Shown here in pieces: positions 50,324-59,263 of a stretch of DNA of 64,000 nt. The notes beneath the pieces were generated by a model that saw only the letters and a program-made list of their open reading frames with translations, did no database searches and had not been told where the DNA came from. Source of the stretch: Bacillota bacterium. GTDB lineage: Bacteria; Bacillota; Clostridia; Lachnospirales; Lachnospiraceae. Each line of letters starts with the position of its first letter. Position 1 is the first letter of the stretch. The DNA is taken from NCBI GenBank assembly GCA_023414355.1, contig JAEZOB010000017.1:62001-126000 (forward strand). The letters are read 5' to 3'. Made by a program: the position numbers and the translations under genes.

Positions 50324-50959
50324 ATGGAAAACAGAAATAGAGATGCAGAAATCAGAAAACAGGAAATTATGCAAACAGCATTAAAGCTGTTCCTCAGGCA
50401 GGGATATGAGAAAACGTCTACCAATGATATCATCAGGGAATTACAGCTTTCCAGAGGCGGACTGTATCATCATTTTAAATCAAAGGAAGAGATTCTGGAC
50501 TCAGCTATCGCTGCCTTACTGCTATCAGAACTAAAGAATGCAGAGGCGACGTTTTATGATGATAAGATATCTGCCATGGAGAAGGTGAAATTTTTAATAG
50601 AATTTGAAGCACCCTCCCAGGAAATGCTGGAGGATATTAAAACGATTATTCATACCAAGGATAATCCTACTTTAGTCACCCACCTGCTAAGACAGAAGCT
50701 GCAGATTGTAACACCGTATTTTGAGCGTATCCTCGAGCAGGGGATAAGAGAGGGCGTTTTTGAGTGCCGCTTTCCTCAGGAAGTGTCAAAGATTACAGTG
50801 ATCCTAAGTACACTTTTGTTCTCGGATACGATTCTGGATATGAATTATGAGGAATTTACAAGAATGATCGAAGCCTTCCAGATTGCAATGGAAGCCTTGA
50901 CCGGAGCCAAGCCCGGAACCTTTGATTTTATGAAGGCTTACATCAAAGAAGGAAAATAG
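50324..50959 (+). CDS. TetR/AcrR-family regulator of flavoprotein module 1
   Basis: 211 residues from ATG 50324 (GGAGGG upstream); the longer frame from 50198 runs across the promoter. HTH: K-T-S-T-N-D-I-I-R-E-L-Q-L-S-R-G-G-L-Y-H-H-F-K-S-K. Precedes the CrtI-like flavoprotein gene by 111 bases, the same arrangement as the TetR/flavoprotein pair at 55,864-57,925. Confidence 0.87.
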   Translation: MENRNRDAEIRKQEIMQTALKLFLRQGYEKTSTNDIIRELQLSRGGLYHHFKSKEEILDSAIAALLLSELKNAEATFYDDKISAMEKVKFLIEFEAPSQEMLEDIKTIIHTKDNPTLVTHLLRQKLQIVTPYFERILEQGIREGVFECRFPQEVSKITVILSTLLFSDTILDMNYEEFTRMIEAFQIAMEALTGAKPGTFDFMKAYIKEGK

Positions 50960-50994
50960 AGGGAGAGAAGAATAGAAGATCATTGACAGGAATG

Positions 50995-51118
50995 TTGAAG
51001 GAAAGTTGAAGGAAAATTGATAGGTATATTGAAGGAATATTAAGGGGAAACCGAGAGGGATATCGAGAGGATGAAGGATAAGATGAATAAGGGAATGAAT
51101 AAGGGAATGAATGAGGGT
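50995..51118 (+). repeat. short purine-rich repeats at the start of the flavoprotein gene
   Basis: TTGAAGGAA occurs at 50995, 51006 and 51029. Then, inside the coding frame, ATGAATAAGGGA occurs twice in tandem (51083-51106) followed by a variant (51107-51118). The coding repeats are 12 bp, so copy-number change keeps frame and would only alter the length of an M-N-K-G tail. Confidence 0.7.
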
Positions 51119-52678
51119 ATAAATAAGGTAGTAAATGAAGGAACGAAGAAGGTTGTGATTATTGGTGCCGGAATATCCGGCTTGGCAGCAGGCTGCTATT
51201 TACAGATGAACGGTTATGAGACACAAATTCTTGAGAAACATACAATTCCGGGAGGACTCTGTACCAGCTGGAGCAGGAAGGGATACTGCTTTGACGGCTG
51301 CGTTCACTGGCTGCTCGGATCTGCTGAGGGAAATGCATTTCATCAGCTGTGGTCGGAGCTAATTGACATGAAGCAGGTGGAATTCGTGAACCATACGGAA
51401 AGAGTCGCAATCGAGGTGAAGGACCATTCGGATCTGCATGGGAATAAAGTATTCCATCTGTATACGGATGTAGATAAGCTGGAGGGGTATCTGCTGGGGC
51501 TCTCTCCCGAGGATGCCACTCCGATCAAAGAATTCACTTCCTCAATTAGGACACTGATGCGGTTTCAGCTTCCACCGATGGTTGATAAAGCACCCGAGGT
51601 ACGGAATCTGGTAGATAATTTAAAGATGGTGAAAGCTTTGCCTTTGCTTCTCTTTCTGAAGAAATGGATCAAGATAACGAATAAAAATTATGCAATCAGA
51701 TTTAAGAGCCCCTTTTTACGGGAAGCCTTTGAGCTGATGTATGATGGTATGGAAGCTTCTATACTGATGATGACTATGCAGCTGGCCTTCTTTGGGAAGG
51801 GCTGTGCGGGATACCCGGTCGGTGGTTCCCTTACTTTGGCAAGACGGCTTGCTGAAACCTATCAATTCCTTGGGGGTAATATAAGCTATGGCACAGGTGC
51901 CAGTAAAATCTTGACGAAGGAAAATAAAGCTGTCGGAGTAGTGACAGAAGCAGGCGTGCAAACAGCTGCAGATATCGTTATTTCGGCTGCCGATTGGAAT
52001 TTTACCATATATGAAGCTTTGGAGGGTAAATATACAGATTCGACGATCCGTTCTTTAAAGGATCAGAAGATTTATGAGGTGTTTGATTCCGCTTTACTCA
52101 TTTCTCTGGGTGTTGCGGCAGAGTTGTCTGATCAGCCGCATTTACTACGTTTTCCTCTGGAAAAGGAATGGCGGCTGGAGGATGGAAGTACATTTACCAG
52201 AATGGAGGCACATATCTATCATTATGATAAGACGATGGCACCGGAAGGTAAGACTGTAATTTCGGTAACGATGACAACAAAGCATGCCGATGAATGGATT
52301 TTTCTTCGGGAAAGAGATCCCGCCGGATATAGGGAACAGAAAGAAGCGATTGCTGCGAAAGTGATCGAGCTTCTGGATCAGAAGCTCGGGAACATAAAGG
52401 ACAAGGTAGAAGTAGTTGATGTGGCAACACCGGCAACTTTTTTACGCTATACCGGGAATTGGAAGGGCAGTATGCAGGGATGGATGCCTACGGAGAATTT
52501 ATTTGCACCTTCTCCGATTAAGAATACTTTACCGGGACTGAGTAATTTCTATATGACAGGACATTGGATGGTTCCCGGCGGCGGTCTTCCGATTGCATTG
52601 CAGACAGGTAGAAATATTACACAGATCATCTGTAAAAATGATAAAAGGAAATTTCATGTGAAGAAGCTTTTTCTGTGA
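51071..52678 (+). CDS. NAD(P)/FAD-dependent oxidoreductase, CrtI/phytoene desaturase-like (1)
   Basis: 535 residues. The first ~25 residues are a low-complexity tail (M-N-K-G-M-N-K-G) encoded by tandem repeats. The dinucleotide fold then starts V-V-I-I-G-A-G-I-S-G-L-A-A-G, followed by the CrtI-type G-G-L-C-T-S-W and later Y-P-V-G-G-S-L-T-L-A-R-R-L. The C-terminal FAD contact is G-H-W-M-V-P-G-G-G-L-P-I-A-L-Q-T-G-R. Relatives include carotenoid desaturases/isomerases and retinol saturase. No carotenoid genes are nearby, so a lipid or xenobiotic substrate is possible. The precise start is unsure (51071, 51083 or a later Met) since ribosome sites in the repeats are ambiguous. Confidence 0.82.
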   Translation: MKDKMNKGMNKGMNEGINKVVNEGTKKVVIIGAGISGLAAGCYLQMNGYETQILEKHTIPGGLCTSWSRKGYCFDGCVHWLLGSAEGNAFHQLWSELIDMKQVEFVNHTERVAIEVKDHSDLHGNKVFHLYTDVDKLEGYLLGLSPEDATPIKEFTSSIRTLMRFQLPPMVDKAPEVRNLVDNLKMVKALPLLLFLKKWIKITNKNYAIRFKSPFLREAFELMYDGMEASILMMTMQLAFFGKGCAGYPVGGSLTLARRLAETYQFLGGNISYGTGASKILTKENKAVGVVTEAGVQTAADIVISAADWNFTIYEALEGKYTDSTIRSLKDQKIYEVFDSALLISLGVAAELSDQPHLLRFPLEKEWRLEDGSTFTRMEAHIYHYDKTMAPEGKTVISVTMTTKHADEWIFLRERDPAGYREQKEAIAAKVIELLDQKLGNIKDKVEVVDVATPATFLRYTGNWKGSMQGWMPTENLFAPSPIKNTLPGLSNFYMTGHWMVPGGGLPIALQTGRNITQIICKNDKRKFHVKKLFL

Positions 52679-52784
52679 TTGGAAAGACTAGGATAGGCTG
52701 ACTCTTGGATAATTCCTGAGGATATGCTATATTATACTAAATACGAGCGTATGCTTTTTACGGAATAAGGGAGAGAGAACAGAC

Positions 52785-54245
52785 ATGAACTACAGACAGC
52801 GAATTAGTGTGTTATTATTATTTTGTATCCTATTCACCTATGAATTAAGTACGGGCACCAATAACAGCCCGGCAAGCGCTAAGGAATTAACGGGCACAGT
52901 TCAGAGCATGAGCGCTGAGGCAACACCGACACTGGGTATTACGCCCGCGCCTGAGGCAACACCGACACCTGAGGCTACACCGACGCCGGAACTTACGAAA
53001 ACACCCAAGGTATCGGCGGTACCGGAGGAAGCGAAGGAATATTCCGGTGCGATTCATCTGAAGGATAAGAAAATTACCATTGCTCAGGGAGAAAGCCATC
53101 AGCTGAAGATAACCCTGACGGAAGAGAACCGGTCGGGTGAGGAGCCGAAGTATAGAAGTAGCGATAAGAAGATCGTTACTGTATCTGATACCGGACTGAT
53201 TCAGGCGGTCCATTACGGAGTAGCGAAGGTAACCGTAACTCTTGGAAAAGCGAAGAGCGTCTGCAAGGTTACGGTCGAAAAGGATGTGTCGATTACCATC
53301 AGTGCAGCAGGGGACTGTACCTTCTCAAGCGATATCAAGCAATATGCCGACCGGAGCTTCTTTGCCGTATATAATAAGCAGAAGGACGATACCTATTTCT
53401 TTCAGAATGTAAAATCCTATTTTGCTCAGGATGATGTGACCCTGGTTAATTTTGAAGGGACACTGAGTAACCGAGGCGGCAGAGTAGAGAAGCAATGGGC
53501 CTTTCGTGGAAAACCCTCCTATGTCAATATTCTGAACGAGGGCTCGATTGAAGCGGTAGCCTTCGCGAATAATCATGTGAGGGACTACGGGGAGATCAGT
53601 TATACGGATACTATCAAAAGCTTTGAGAAAGCGAAGATTTCTTATTCCTCCTATACCCAGGTCGGAGTATATGAGGTCAAGGGAATCAAGGTTGGCATGA
53701 TTTCTGTTCAGGAGACCGGAAGAAGTGATGCTGCGACGGTCCTTCGCAAGGCAATAAAGAATATGAAGAGAGAGAAACCCGATCTGGTGATTGTCAGCTT
53801 TCATTGGGGGATGGAACATACCAGCATCCTTACGAAAGCGCAGAAGGATTTAAGCCGGATCGCAATCGAGGAAGGCGGGGCTGATCTGGTGCTCGGTCAC
53901 CATCCCCATGTGCTTCAGCCTGTGGAGAAATATAAGGATGCTTATATTGTCTATTCCCTGGGAAATTTCTGCTTCGGGGGGAACACAAACCCGACGGATA
54001 AGGATACTATGATCTATCAGCAGACCTTCACCTTTCACAACGATCAGTTGGTTACGGATGACCAGGTGAAAATTATTCCGTGCTCCGTATCTTCGGTAAG
54101 CAATAAGAATAATTATCAGCCCACGCCTGCGAAGGGCAGCGAGAAGAAGCGAATTCTGAAGAAGATCAACGGATACTGTAAGCAATTTGGGTTAACGTTT
54201 GATAAAAATGGGAAGGTGAGCACTAATGAAAGCTTCTCAGATTAA
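52785..54245 (+). CDS. CapA-family protein with BIG2 domain, secreted
   Basis: 486 residues. Signal peptide about 1-25 (R-Q-R-I-S-V-L-L-L-F-C-I-L-F), then a Thr/Pro/Glu-rich linker with P-E-A-T-P-T repeats (about 45-70), a bacterial Ig-like (BIG2) domain (~88-165: I-A-Q-G-E-S-H-Q-L-K-I...Y-R-S-S-D-K-K-I-V-T-V-S), and a CapA/PgsA-type metallophosphatase-like domain from ~170: A-G-D-C-T-F, N-F-E-G-T-L-S-N, A-N-N-H-V-R-D-Y-G, H-W-G-M-E-H, G-H-H-P-H-V-L-Q. Families of this kind act in capsule or poly-gamma-glutamate handling at the cell surface; no other capsule gene is near. GGGAGAGAG lies before the ATG. Confidence 0.88.
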   Translation: MNYRQRISVLLLFCILFTYELSTGTNNSPASAKELTGTVQSMSAEATPTLGITPAPEATPTPEATPTPELTKTPKVSAVPEEAKEYSGAIHLKDKKITIAQGESHQLKITLTEENRSGEEPKYRSSDKKIVTVSDTGLIQAVHYGVAKVTVTLGKAKSVCKVTVEKDVSITISAAGDCTFSSDIKQYADRSFFAVYNKQKDDTYFFQNVKSYFAQDDVTLVNFEGTLSNRGGRVEKQWAFRGKPSYVNILNEGSIEAVAFANNHVRDYGEISYTDTIKSFEKAKISYSSYTQVGVYEVKGIKVGMISVQETGRSDAATVLRKAIKNMKREKPDLVIVSFHWGMEHTSILTKAQKDLSRIAIEEGGADLVLGHHPHVLQPVEKYKDAYIVYSLGNFCFGGNTNPTDKDTMIYQQTFTFHNDQLVTDDQVKIIPCSVSSVSNKNNYQPTPAKGSEKKRILKKINGYCKQFGLTFDKNGKVSTNESFSD

Positions 54246-54271
54246 CCTTGGAGGAATAGGAGTAAACGAAG

Positions 54272-54754
54272 ATGGATATTAAAATGATTAAAGCAGAGAG
54301 CCGTTATCTGGAGGACTGTGTGGTGGCTCTGCATAGCTCGGAGCTTGGCAGGGTATATTTTTCGGAAGTTGAGAAGGCACATCAGGCCATTGAGGAGGGC
54401 TTTTCCAAGGGAGAATTCTACCTTGCAATCAATAAGGACACGGACGAGTGTCTGGGATTTCTCTGGTACATACCGAACGGAGCATTTCACAGCTTCCCTT
54501 ATCTGCACATCATAGCGGTGAAGGAGCAGTATCGTGGCTTCGGAATTGGAAAACATCTGTTAAGCTTCTTTGAGACTACGATATCGCAATACGCAGGGAA
54601 GGCATTTTTGGTAGTGGCGGATTTTAACCCAAGGGCAAAGCAGCTTTATGAAAGTATCGGCTACAATGAAATAGGTGTAATCCCGAACCTATATAAGACG
54701 GGCGTAAATGAGTGTCTGATGATGAAGGAAATCAGTAACAAGAAGGAAGGATAA
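54272..54754 (+). CDS. GNAT-family N-acetyltransferase
   Basis: 160 residues. Acetyl-CoA motif A: H-I-I-A-V-K-E-Q-Y-R-G-F-G-I-G-K-H-L-L (about 84-102), with F-L-V-V-A-D-F-N-P-R-A-K-Q-L-Y-E-S-I-G-Y (about 112-131) after it. Starts 26 bases after the CapA gene with GGAGGAATAGGAG upstream, so likely co-transcribed. Substrate unknown. Confidence 0.88.
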   Translation: MDIKMIKAESRYLEDCVVALHSSELGRVYFSEVEKAHQAIEEGFSKGEFYLAINKDTDECLGFLWYIPNGAFHSFPYLHIIAVKEQYRGFGIGKHLLSFFETTISQYAGKAFLVVADFNPRAKQLYESIGYNEIGVIPNLYKTGVNECLMMKEISNKKEG

Positions 54755-54851
54755 TTATAAAGATCGGAACAATTCTTCCAATCGGCTCTATGAGCTATTT
54801 CTAGGCGTGAAGAAGCATTTGATATGATATGCAACGAGGAAGGGGTCGGAG

Positions 54852-55616
54852 ATGAAGAAGAAAGTTGTTTTCTCAGTAAGTATCATAATTGCATTAGCAA
54901 TTGTTATTACAGGTTTTTTCTTTATGCAAGAATATCTGAAGTGCAAAAAGTATACTGATAATATGCTAAACCGATCAGTCTACGGAACCTGTGACAATAT
55001 CATTGAGATGAATGCACTCTTTCAGAAGATTGTAGATCAAGGCTATATACTGGAGACAGAACTTTTGGCTTTAAATGAAATGTATACTGCCTATATGAAT
55101 AATTTTAATGATTATGAGTATTTAGCAGAACAGCTGGAGGATTTCCGTTTCAGTGTGGCGCATGATAATCAGGAGTATAGCTTTGAGAATATGGTATTCT
55201 ATAGTCGCTGTCGTGATTTGTTCGAGGATAAGCTGTATAGGATATCCGATGTCAAATACGAGCTTGAGGATCAGCAGCTGGAGGCCTTTCGGACCTCACT
55301 TCAATATACAAAGACGGTAGTTTACATGATTAAACAGAATATTCATTATTACAATACCTATGAAATTGTATACAGTGAAGAAGACAGTGAAGAAGGTATT
55401 CTACTGCATGCGGATTATCAATATAAAGAAGAATTCTTAAAACCCTGGAAGGATAACAGGACCGGAGCTGCGGCTACAGTTTCTATAGATGGCTCCCTCC
55501 AGCCGGTGGAGGTCCCGCCTTATGATTATCCGAAGAAATCGAAGCTGACTGTCAGGGATGCTTCCTGGTACCGAATCATGAAAGAGTTGAAACAGCTTAA
55601 TATCAAGGAGAAATAA
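54852..55616 (+). CDS. membrane-anchored protein of unknown function
   Basis: 254 residues. One N-terminal membrane segment (about 5-26) followed by a Cys, then a mostly alpha-helical, acidic extracytoplasmic part rich in Tyr and Glu, with likely coiled-coil stretches at about 60-150. No motif recognised. The C-terminal 60 residues carry a short Gly/Pro-rich strand region. Could be a lipoprotein-like or sensor-type protein. A strong terminator follows. Confidence 0.65.
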   Translation: MKKKVVFSVSIIIALAIVITGFFFMQEYLKCKKYTDNMLNRSVYGTCDNIIEMNALFQKIVDQGYILETELLALNEMYTAYMNNFNDYEYLAEQLEDFRFSVAHDNQEYSFENMVFYSRCRDLFEDKLYRISDVKYELEDQQLEAFRTSLQYTKTVVYMIKQNIHYYNTYEIVYSEEDSEEGILLHADYQYKEEFLKPWKDNRTGAAATVSIDGSLQPVEVPPYDYPKKSKLTVRDASWYRIMKELKQLNIKEK

Positions 55617-55627
55617 TCTATGTGAGT

Positions 55628-55656
55628 AAAAGTCCGGCATGGGAAGCCGGACTTTT
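55628..55656 (+). terminator. terminator
   Basis: AAAAGTCCGGC (55628-55638), loop of 7, GCCGGACTTTT (55646-55656): perfect 11-bp stem with T tail, 11 bases after the preceding stop codon. Confidence 0.88.
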
Positions 55657-55799
55657 ATTATGCGTTTTATTATGCAAGCTGCAGATATTTTGATTTGATA
55701 CAGACGTAAAGTGAAAGAAGAATCATCTTCACACTGCGAATGAAATCATATTCTCATTAGAAGGAGCTCAGAAAATTTTTCTACAATAGAAAATAGTAA

Positions 55800-55859
55800 T
55801 TGACAGGAAGAGATGTTTGAGATATTATATTGAATATAAATTCAATGAACGGGAGTTCA
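55800..55859 (+). promoter_or_regulatory. promoter with two palindromes before TetR gene
   Basis: TTGACA (55800-55805), 17 bases, TATTAT (55823-55828). ATTGAAT (55829-55835)/ATTCAAT (55840-55846) is a perfect 7-bp-arm palindrome right after the -10 box, a likely TetR operator. TGAAC/GTTCA (55846-55859) encloses the ribosome site. Confidence 0.65.
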
Positions 55860-55863
55860 ACAA

Positions 55864-56439
55864 ATGGGAATTCGTGAGCAACAGAAGGAAAAGCGAAGGC
55901 AGGAGATACTAGAGGCAGGTCTGGACCTATTCATCCGAAAAGGCTATTCGGCGACAAAGATCAAGGATATTGCAAATCAGGTCGGTATGAGTGTAGGGCT
56001 TCTGTTTCATTATTTTGAGACAAAAGAGAAGCTTTACGAGGAATTAATAAAGCTCGGTATCTCGGGGCCGATGGGAATGATGACAAATACGGATATGGAG
56101 CCGTTGACATTCTTTCAAATGTGTGCGGAGCAGATCTTCGAATACATTTTGGCAGAGCCCTTCGGTGCCAAGATGTTTGTGCTGATGAGTCAGGTGTATT
56201 ACAGCGAAGGTGCCCCACAGACCATTCAGGATCTGATGAAGGACTTTGATATATTTACGCCGACCGCTGTGATCATGAGAAAAGGGCAGGAGAACGGAAC
56301 AATCCGTGAGGGAGATCCTTATGCTTTAGGGATAGCTTACTGGTGTGCCATCCAGGGGATTGCAGAAACAATTGCTTTAATTCCCGGTACTCCGTGCCCG
56401 AAGGCTGATTGGATCATCGATATGATAAGGGGGAAATAA
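55864..56439 (+). CDS. TetR/AcrR-family regulator of flavoprotein module 2
   Basis: 191 residues; GGGAG 8 bases before the ATG. HTH: Y-S-A-T-K-I-K-D-I-A-N-Q-V-G-M-S-V-G-L-L-F-H-Y-F. The stop codon is one base from the start of the flavoprotein gene, so the two are translated together, which points to direct control of that operon through the promoter palindrome upstream. Confidence 0.87.
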   Translation: MGIREQQKEKRRQEILEAGLDLFIRKGYSATKIKDIANQVGMSVGLLFHYFETKEKLYEELIKLGISGPMGMMTNTDMEPLTFFQMCAEQIFEYILAEPFGAKMFVLMSQVYYSEGAPQTIQDLMKDFDIFTPTAVIMRKGQENGTIREGDPYALGIAYWCAIQGIAETIALIPGTPCPKADWIIDMIRGK

Positions 56440-56440
56440 G

Positions 56441-57925
56441 ATGAAGAAAGTAATTATTGTAGGTGCAGGGATTGCCGGACTTACGGCAGGTGTATACGCT
56501 GCACAGAGCGGCTTTGAGGTCACGATTTATGAACAGCATACCATTCCGGGTGGAGCTTCCACAAGCTGGAGAAGAAAAGGATACTTCTTTGAAGGAGGAA
56601 TGCACTGGCTGACAGGCTCGTCACCGAATGTGCCTCTATACGAGCTTTGGAGAGAGGTCGGTGCATTGAATGATAAGGTTCCTATATTTAACAGAGACCC
56701 CTTCTTTAACTACGAAATTCAAGGGAAGACCATGCGCCTTTACCGGGATTTAGAGAAGCTTCGCAGTCATTTCCTAGAGCTTGCGCCAGAGGATAAGAAG
56801 GAAATCAACAGCCTATGTAAGGATTTAAAGAAATTTACAAAAATGCAGATGCCAATAATGGATATCAAGGGTGTAAAGGTAAAAAATAAAAAGAAAATGA
56901 AGCTATCTTCTATGCTTACTATGATGCCGGCTCTTTCTCGAATAAGCTTTTACACAAATCAGTCAGTCCAAGAGTATTCGGAAAGATTTCAGAATAAGCC
57001 TCTCAGAAGCTTCATTCAATCGATCATCGGACCGGAATATAATGCGAGTGGACTGGTATTTACCCTGGCGACATTTCTTTCAGGCGATGGTGGGTACCCG
57101 GAGGGTGGGTCTCTTGGGATGGCAAAGCGTATCGCCGATACAGTGAAGGCATTGGGTGGAAGAATCGAATATGGGAAGTCCGTAGACAGAGTTGAGGTTA
57201 AGGGAGGTACAGCAGTAGGCGTAATCCTTGATGGTAAATTAGTAGAGGCAGATGCCGTCATTGTCGCCCAGGATACCCTGGTTGCGATTGATCATCTCTT
57301 TGCGGCGCCGATTCAGGATGCGTGGGCGAATACAATGCGAAAGGAAACCGTTCCGATGCTCGATACCTTCCTCTGCCTTGGCGTGGAGACGGATTTATCC
57401 GATTTTCCGGAAAATATCACCTTCCAGCTGGAGAAGCCCATTAACTGCGGAAATATCACCATTTCCACCTTAGGACTAAACAACTATTCGGGATATCAAG
57501 GTTATGCGCCAGAGGGGTGTACCGCTGTAACGTCTTTGTGTTCGGGTGATAGCTATGATTTCTGGAAGAAGTGTAAGGAAGATGGTACCTATGAGGCTGA
57601 GAAAGAGAAACTGGCGGGGAGCTTTATCGAAGCAATATCCAGGAGATTTCCTCAAATAGCCGGAAAGGTTGCCGTATGGGATGTGGCTACACCACTGACA
57701 TATGAACGTTATCTTCGTTCCTATAAGGGTTCCTGGATGACAGGAACAGTGAAGGGTAAGAAAATGACCTCTTATCCTTCCAAGCCGGAGGGCATTGAGG
57801 GAGTCTATTTTGCCAGTCATCGTCTGATGCCTCCCGGAGGATTACCCGGAGCCGCCATGATGGGACGTCAGGCAGTTCAATTCCTATGCAAGGATACCGA
57901 TACAGTATTCCAGTGCAAGGCATAA
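56441..57925 (+). CDS. NAD(P)/FAD-dependent oxidoreductase, CrtI/phytoene desaturase-like (2)
   Basis: 494 residues, a paralogue of the protein at 51,071 without its repeat-coded tail. I-I-V-G-A-G-I-A-G-L-T-A-G at the N-terminus, E-Q-H-T-I-P-G-G-A-S-T-S-W, a middle G-G-Y-P-E-G-G-S-L-G-M-A-K-R-I, and R-L-M-P-P-G-G-L-P-G-A-A-M-M-G-R-Q at the C-terminal FAD site. The shared H-T-I-P-G-G and T-S-W-x-R-K-G-Y segments show close kinship. The substrate is unknown; regulation by a ligand-sensing TetR suggests response to a hydrophobic compound. Confidence 0.85.
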   Translation: MKKVIIVGAGIAGLTAGVYAAQSGFEVTIYEQHTIPGGASTSWRRKGYFFEGGMHWLTGSSPNVPLYELWREVGALNDKVPIFNRDPFFNYEIQGKTMRLYRDLEKLRSHFLELAPEDKKEINSLCKDLKKFTKMQMPIMDIKGVKVKNKKKMKLSSMLTMMPALSRISFYTNQSVQEYSERFQNKPLRSFIQSIIGPEYNASGLVFTLATFLSGDGGYPEGGSLGMAKRIADTVKALGGRIEYGKSVDRVEVKGGTAVGVILDGKLVEADAVIVAQDTLVAIDHLFAAPIQDAWANTMRKETVPMLDTFLCLGVETDLSDFPENITFQLEKPINCGNITISTLGLNNYSGYQGYAPEGCTAVTSLCSGDSYDFWKKCKEDGTYEAEKEKLAGSFIEAISRRFPQIAGKVAVWDVATPLTYERYLRSYKGSWMTGTVKGKKMTSYPSKPEGIEGVYFASHRLMPPGGLPGAAMMGRQAVQFLCKDTDTVFQCKA

Positions 57926-57941
57926 GTTTAAATCATATCAA

Positions 57942-58033
57942 GGGGCTGTTTCATAAGCGTGATAGTGAGAAGCCAGAGCACGGACGGGCATTTCCGGGCT
58001 CTGGCTTCTCATTTCTGCATCTGAAGCAGCCCC
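57942..58033. terminator. double nested hairpin after flavoprotein 2
   Basis: GAGAAGCCAGAGC (57967-57979) pairs perfectly with GCTCTGGCTTCTC (57998-58010), and around it GGGGCTGTTTCA (57942-57953) pairs with TGAAGCAGCCCC (58022-58033) with one G-T pair. A very stable structure; T-rich bases follow only weakly. The remainder up to 58,223 shows a TTGACA at about 58,126 but no clear gene. Confidence 0.7.
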
Positions 58034-58223
58034 ATTGGTTTTTATACAGATCAGCTATCATGACGAACGGTTACGCTTCACCGGGAAAGATATTAAGAAA
58101 ATAAGTATGGAAGCTCTTTACAGGATTGACAATTCATACTATACTTTTTAGTGTTACTGCAATCATGAACAGATTGGGAAAGGAGTAAAAGATATCAGGC
58201 CGAACCGGTATCTTTTTATAATT

Positions 58224-59081
58224 ATGAAGGGAAAGTTTAGAAATGATTTAATCATTATGTTGAAGGGGTTTGTAATCGGCTCGTCTATGAGCGTACCCGG
58301 CGTGAGTGGCGGGACGATGGCAATTTTACTTGGAATATATGATAGACTGATTAGTGCAATCAGTAATTTCCTGAAAGATATTAAGCATAACCTTATTTTT
58401 TTAATCAAATTCTGCATTGGTGCAGGAGTGGGGATTGGATCCCTTGCCTTTGTTATCAAATGGCTTTTGGAGAAGTTTCCGTTACCGGTATCCTTCTTCT
58501 TCCTTGGAGCAGTCATCGGAGGTATTCCTGCTCTGTATAAAAAGACTAAGACTTCGACGATCCGGTTTTCTTCCGTTATTTACTTTTTATTGGGATTGAT
58601 CATCGTGGTTTCGATCGGATTTATTCCGACTGGCAATCTCAGCATCAGTACCGGCTCCGGGGTGACTCATTATCTGATGCTATTGGTAACAGGTATTATC
58701 ATTGCATTGGCGCTCGTGCTGCCGGGAATCAGTACCTCTCATATGCTTTTGGTGTTGGGTATGTATGACAGCCTGCTACTGGCGATTACGAGATTCGATA
58801 TCGTATATATCGGTATCCTGGGTGTGGTGACGGTCATTGGCATCTTCCTAATTACAAAGCCGTTGGAATGGACTATGAATAAATTCCCTCATCAGACCTA
58901 TTGTATGATTATCGGCTTTGTTCTGGGATCCACCTTTGAGATCTTTCGCGATAAGATCATTCCTTCGATTCCACAAGGTGCGAATGCCACCTGGTGGATT
59001 GCTTCTGTGATCCTGTCAATCGCTACCTTCATCTTAGGATGCATTTCGATTATATCCCTGGCAAGATTCTCAAACGATTAA
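58224..59081 (+). CDS. DUF368 family protein, polyprenyl-phosphate translocase type
   Basis: 285 residues with about eight membrane segments. The two halves carry the family's repeated motifs: S-S-M-S-V-P-G-V-S-G-G-T-M-A-I-L-L-G-I-Y-D (about 20-38) and L-A-L-V-L-P-G-I-S-T-S-H-M-L-L-V-L-G-M-Y-D (about 160-180). DUF368 (PopT) proteins recycle undecaprenyl phosphate across the membrane for wall synthesis. The ATG at 58224 lacks a close ribosome site; AAAGGAG lies 38 bases upstream, and a hairpin (AAGATA/TATCTT, about 58,188-58,214) between them could bring it near. Confidence 0.87.
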   Translation: MKGKFRNDLIIMLKGFVIGSSMSVPGVSGGTMAILLGIYDRLISAISNFLKDIKHNLIFLIKFCIGAGVGIGSLAFVIKWLLEKFPLPVSFFFLGAVIGGIPALYKKTKTSTIRFSSVIYFLLGLIIVVSIGFIPTGNLSISTGSGVTHYLMLLVTGIIIALALVLPGISTSHMLLVLGMYDSLLLAITRFDIVYIGILGVVTVIGIFLITKPLEWTMNKFPHQTYCMIIGFVLGSTFEIFRDKIIPSIPQGANATWWIASVILSIATFILGCISIISLARFSND

Positions 59082-59139
59082 GGTGAGAATATCAGGGACT
59101 ATATTATATAATTTTAATAATTTGATCCAGCAAAAATGA

Positions 59140-59168
59140 TTGTTCATTATGGAAAATCATGTTATACT
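59140..59168 (+). promoter_or_regulatory. promoter of the PilZ gene
   Basis: TTGTTC (59140-59145), 17 bases, TATACT (59163-59168). The flanks TGGAAAATC and GATTTCCA form an imperfect palindrome centred on the -10 box, a possible operator. Confidence 0.4.
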
Positions 59169-59263
59169 GATTTCCATGGTAGAAGTTCATGTTTCTTGAA
59201 TTATCTTACTTGCCTTTTTGCCATGCTAGGGAACATAAATGTAACATAATGGGAAGGTCTCTT

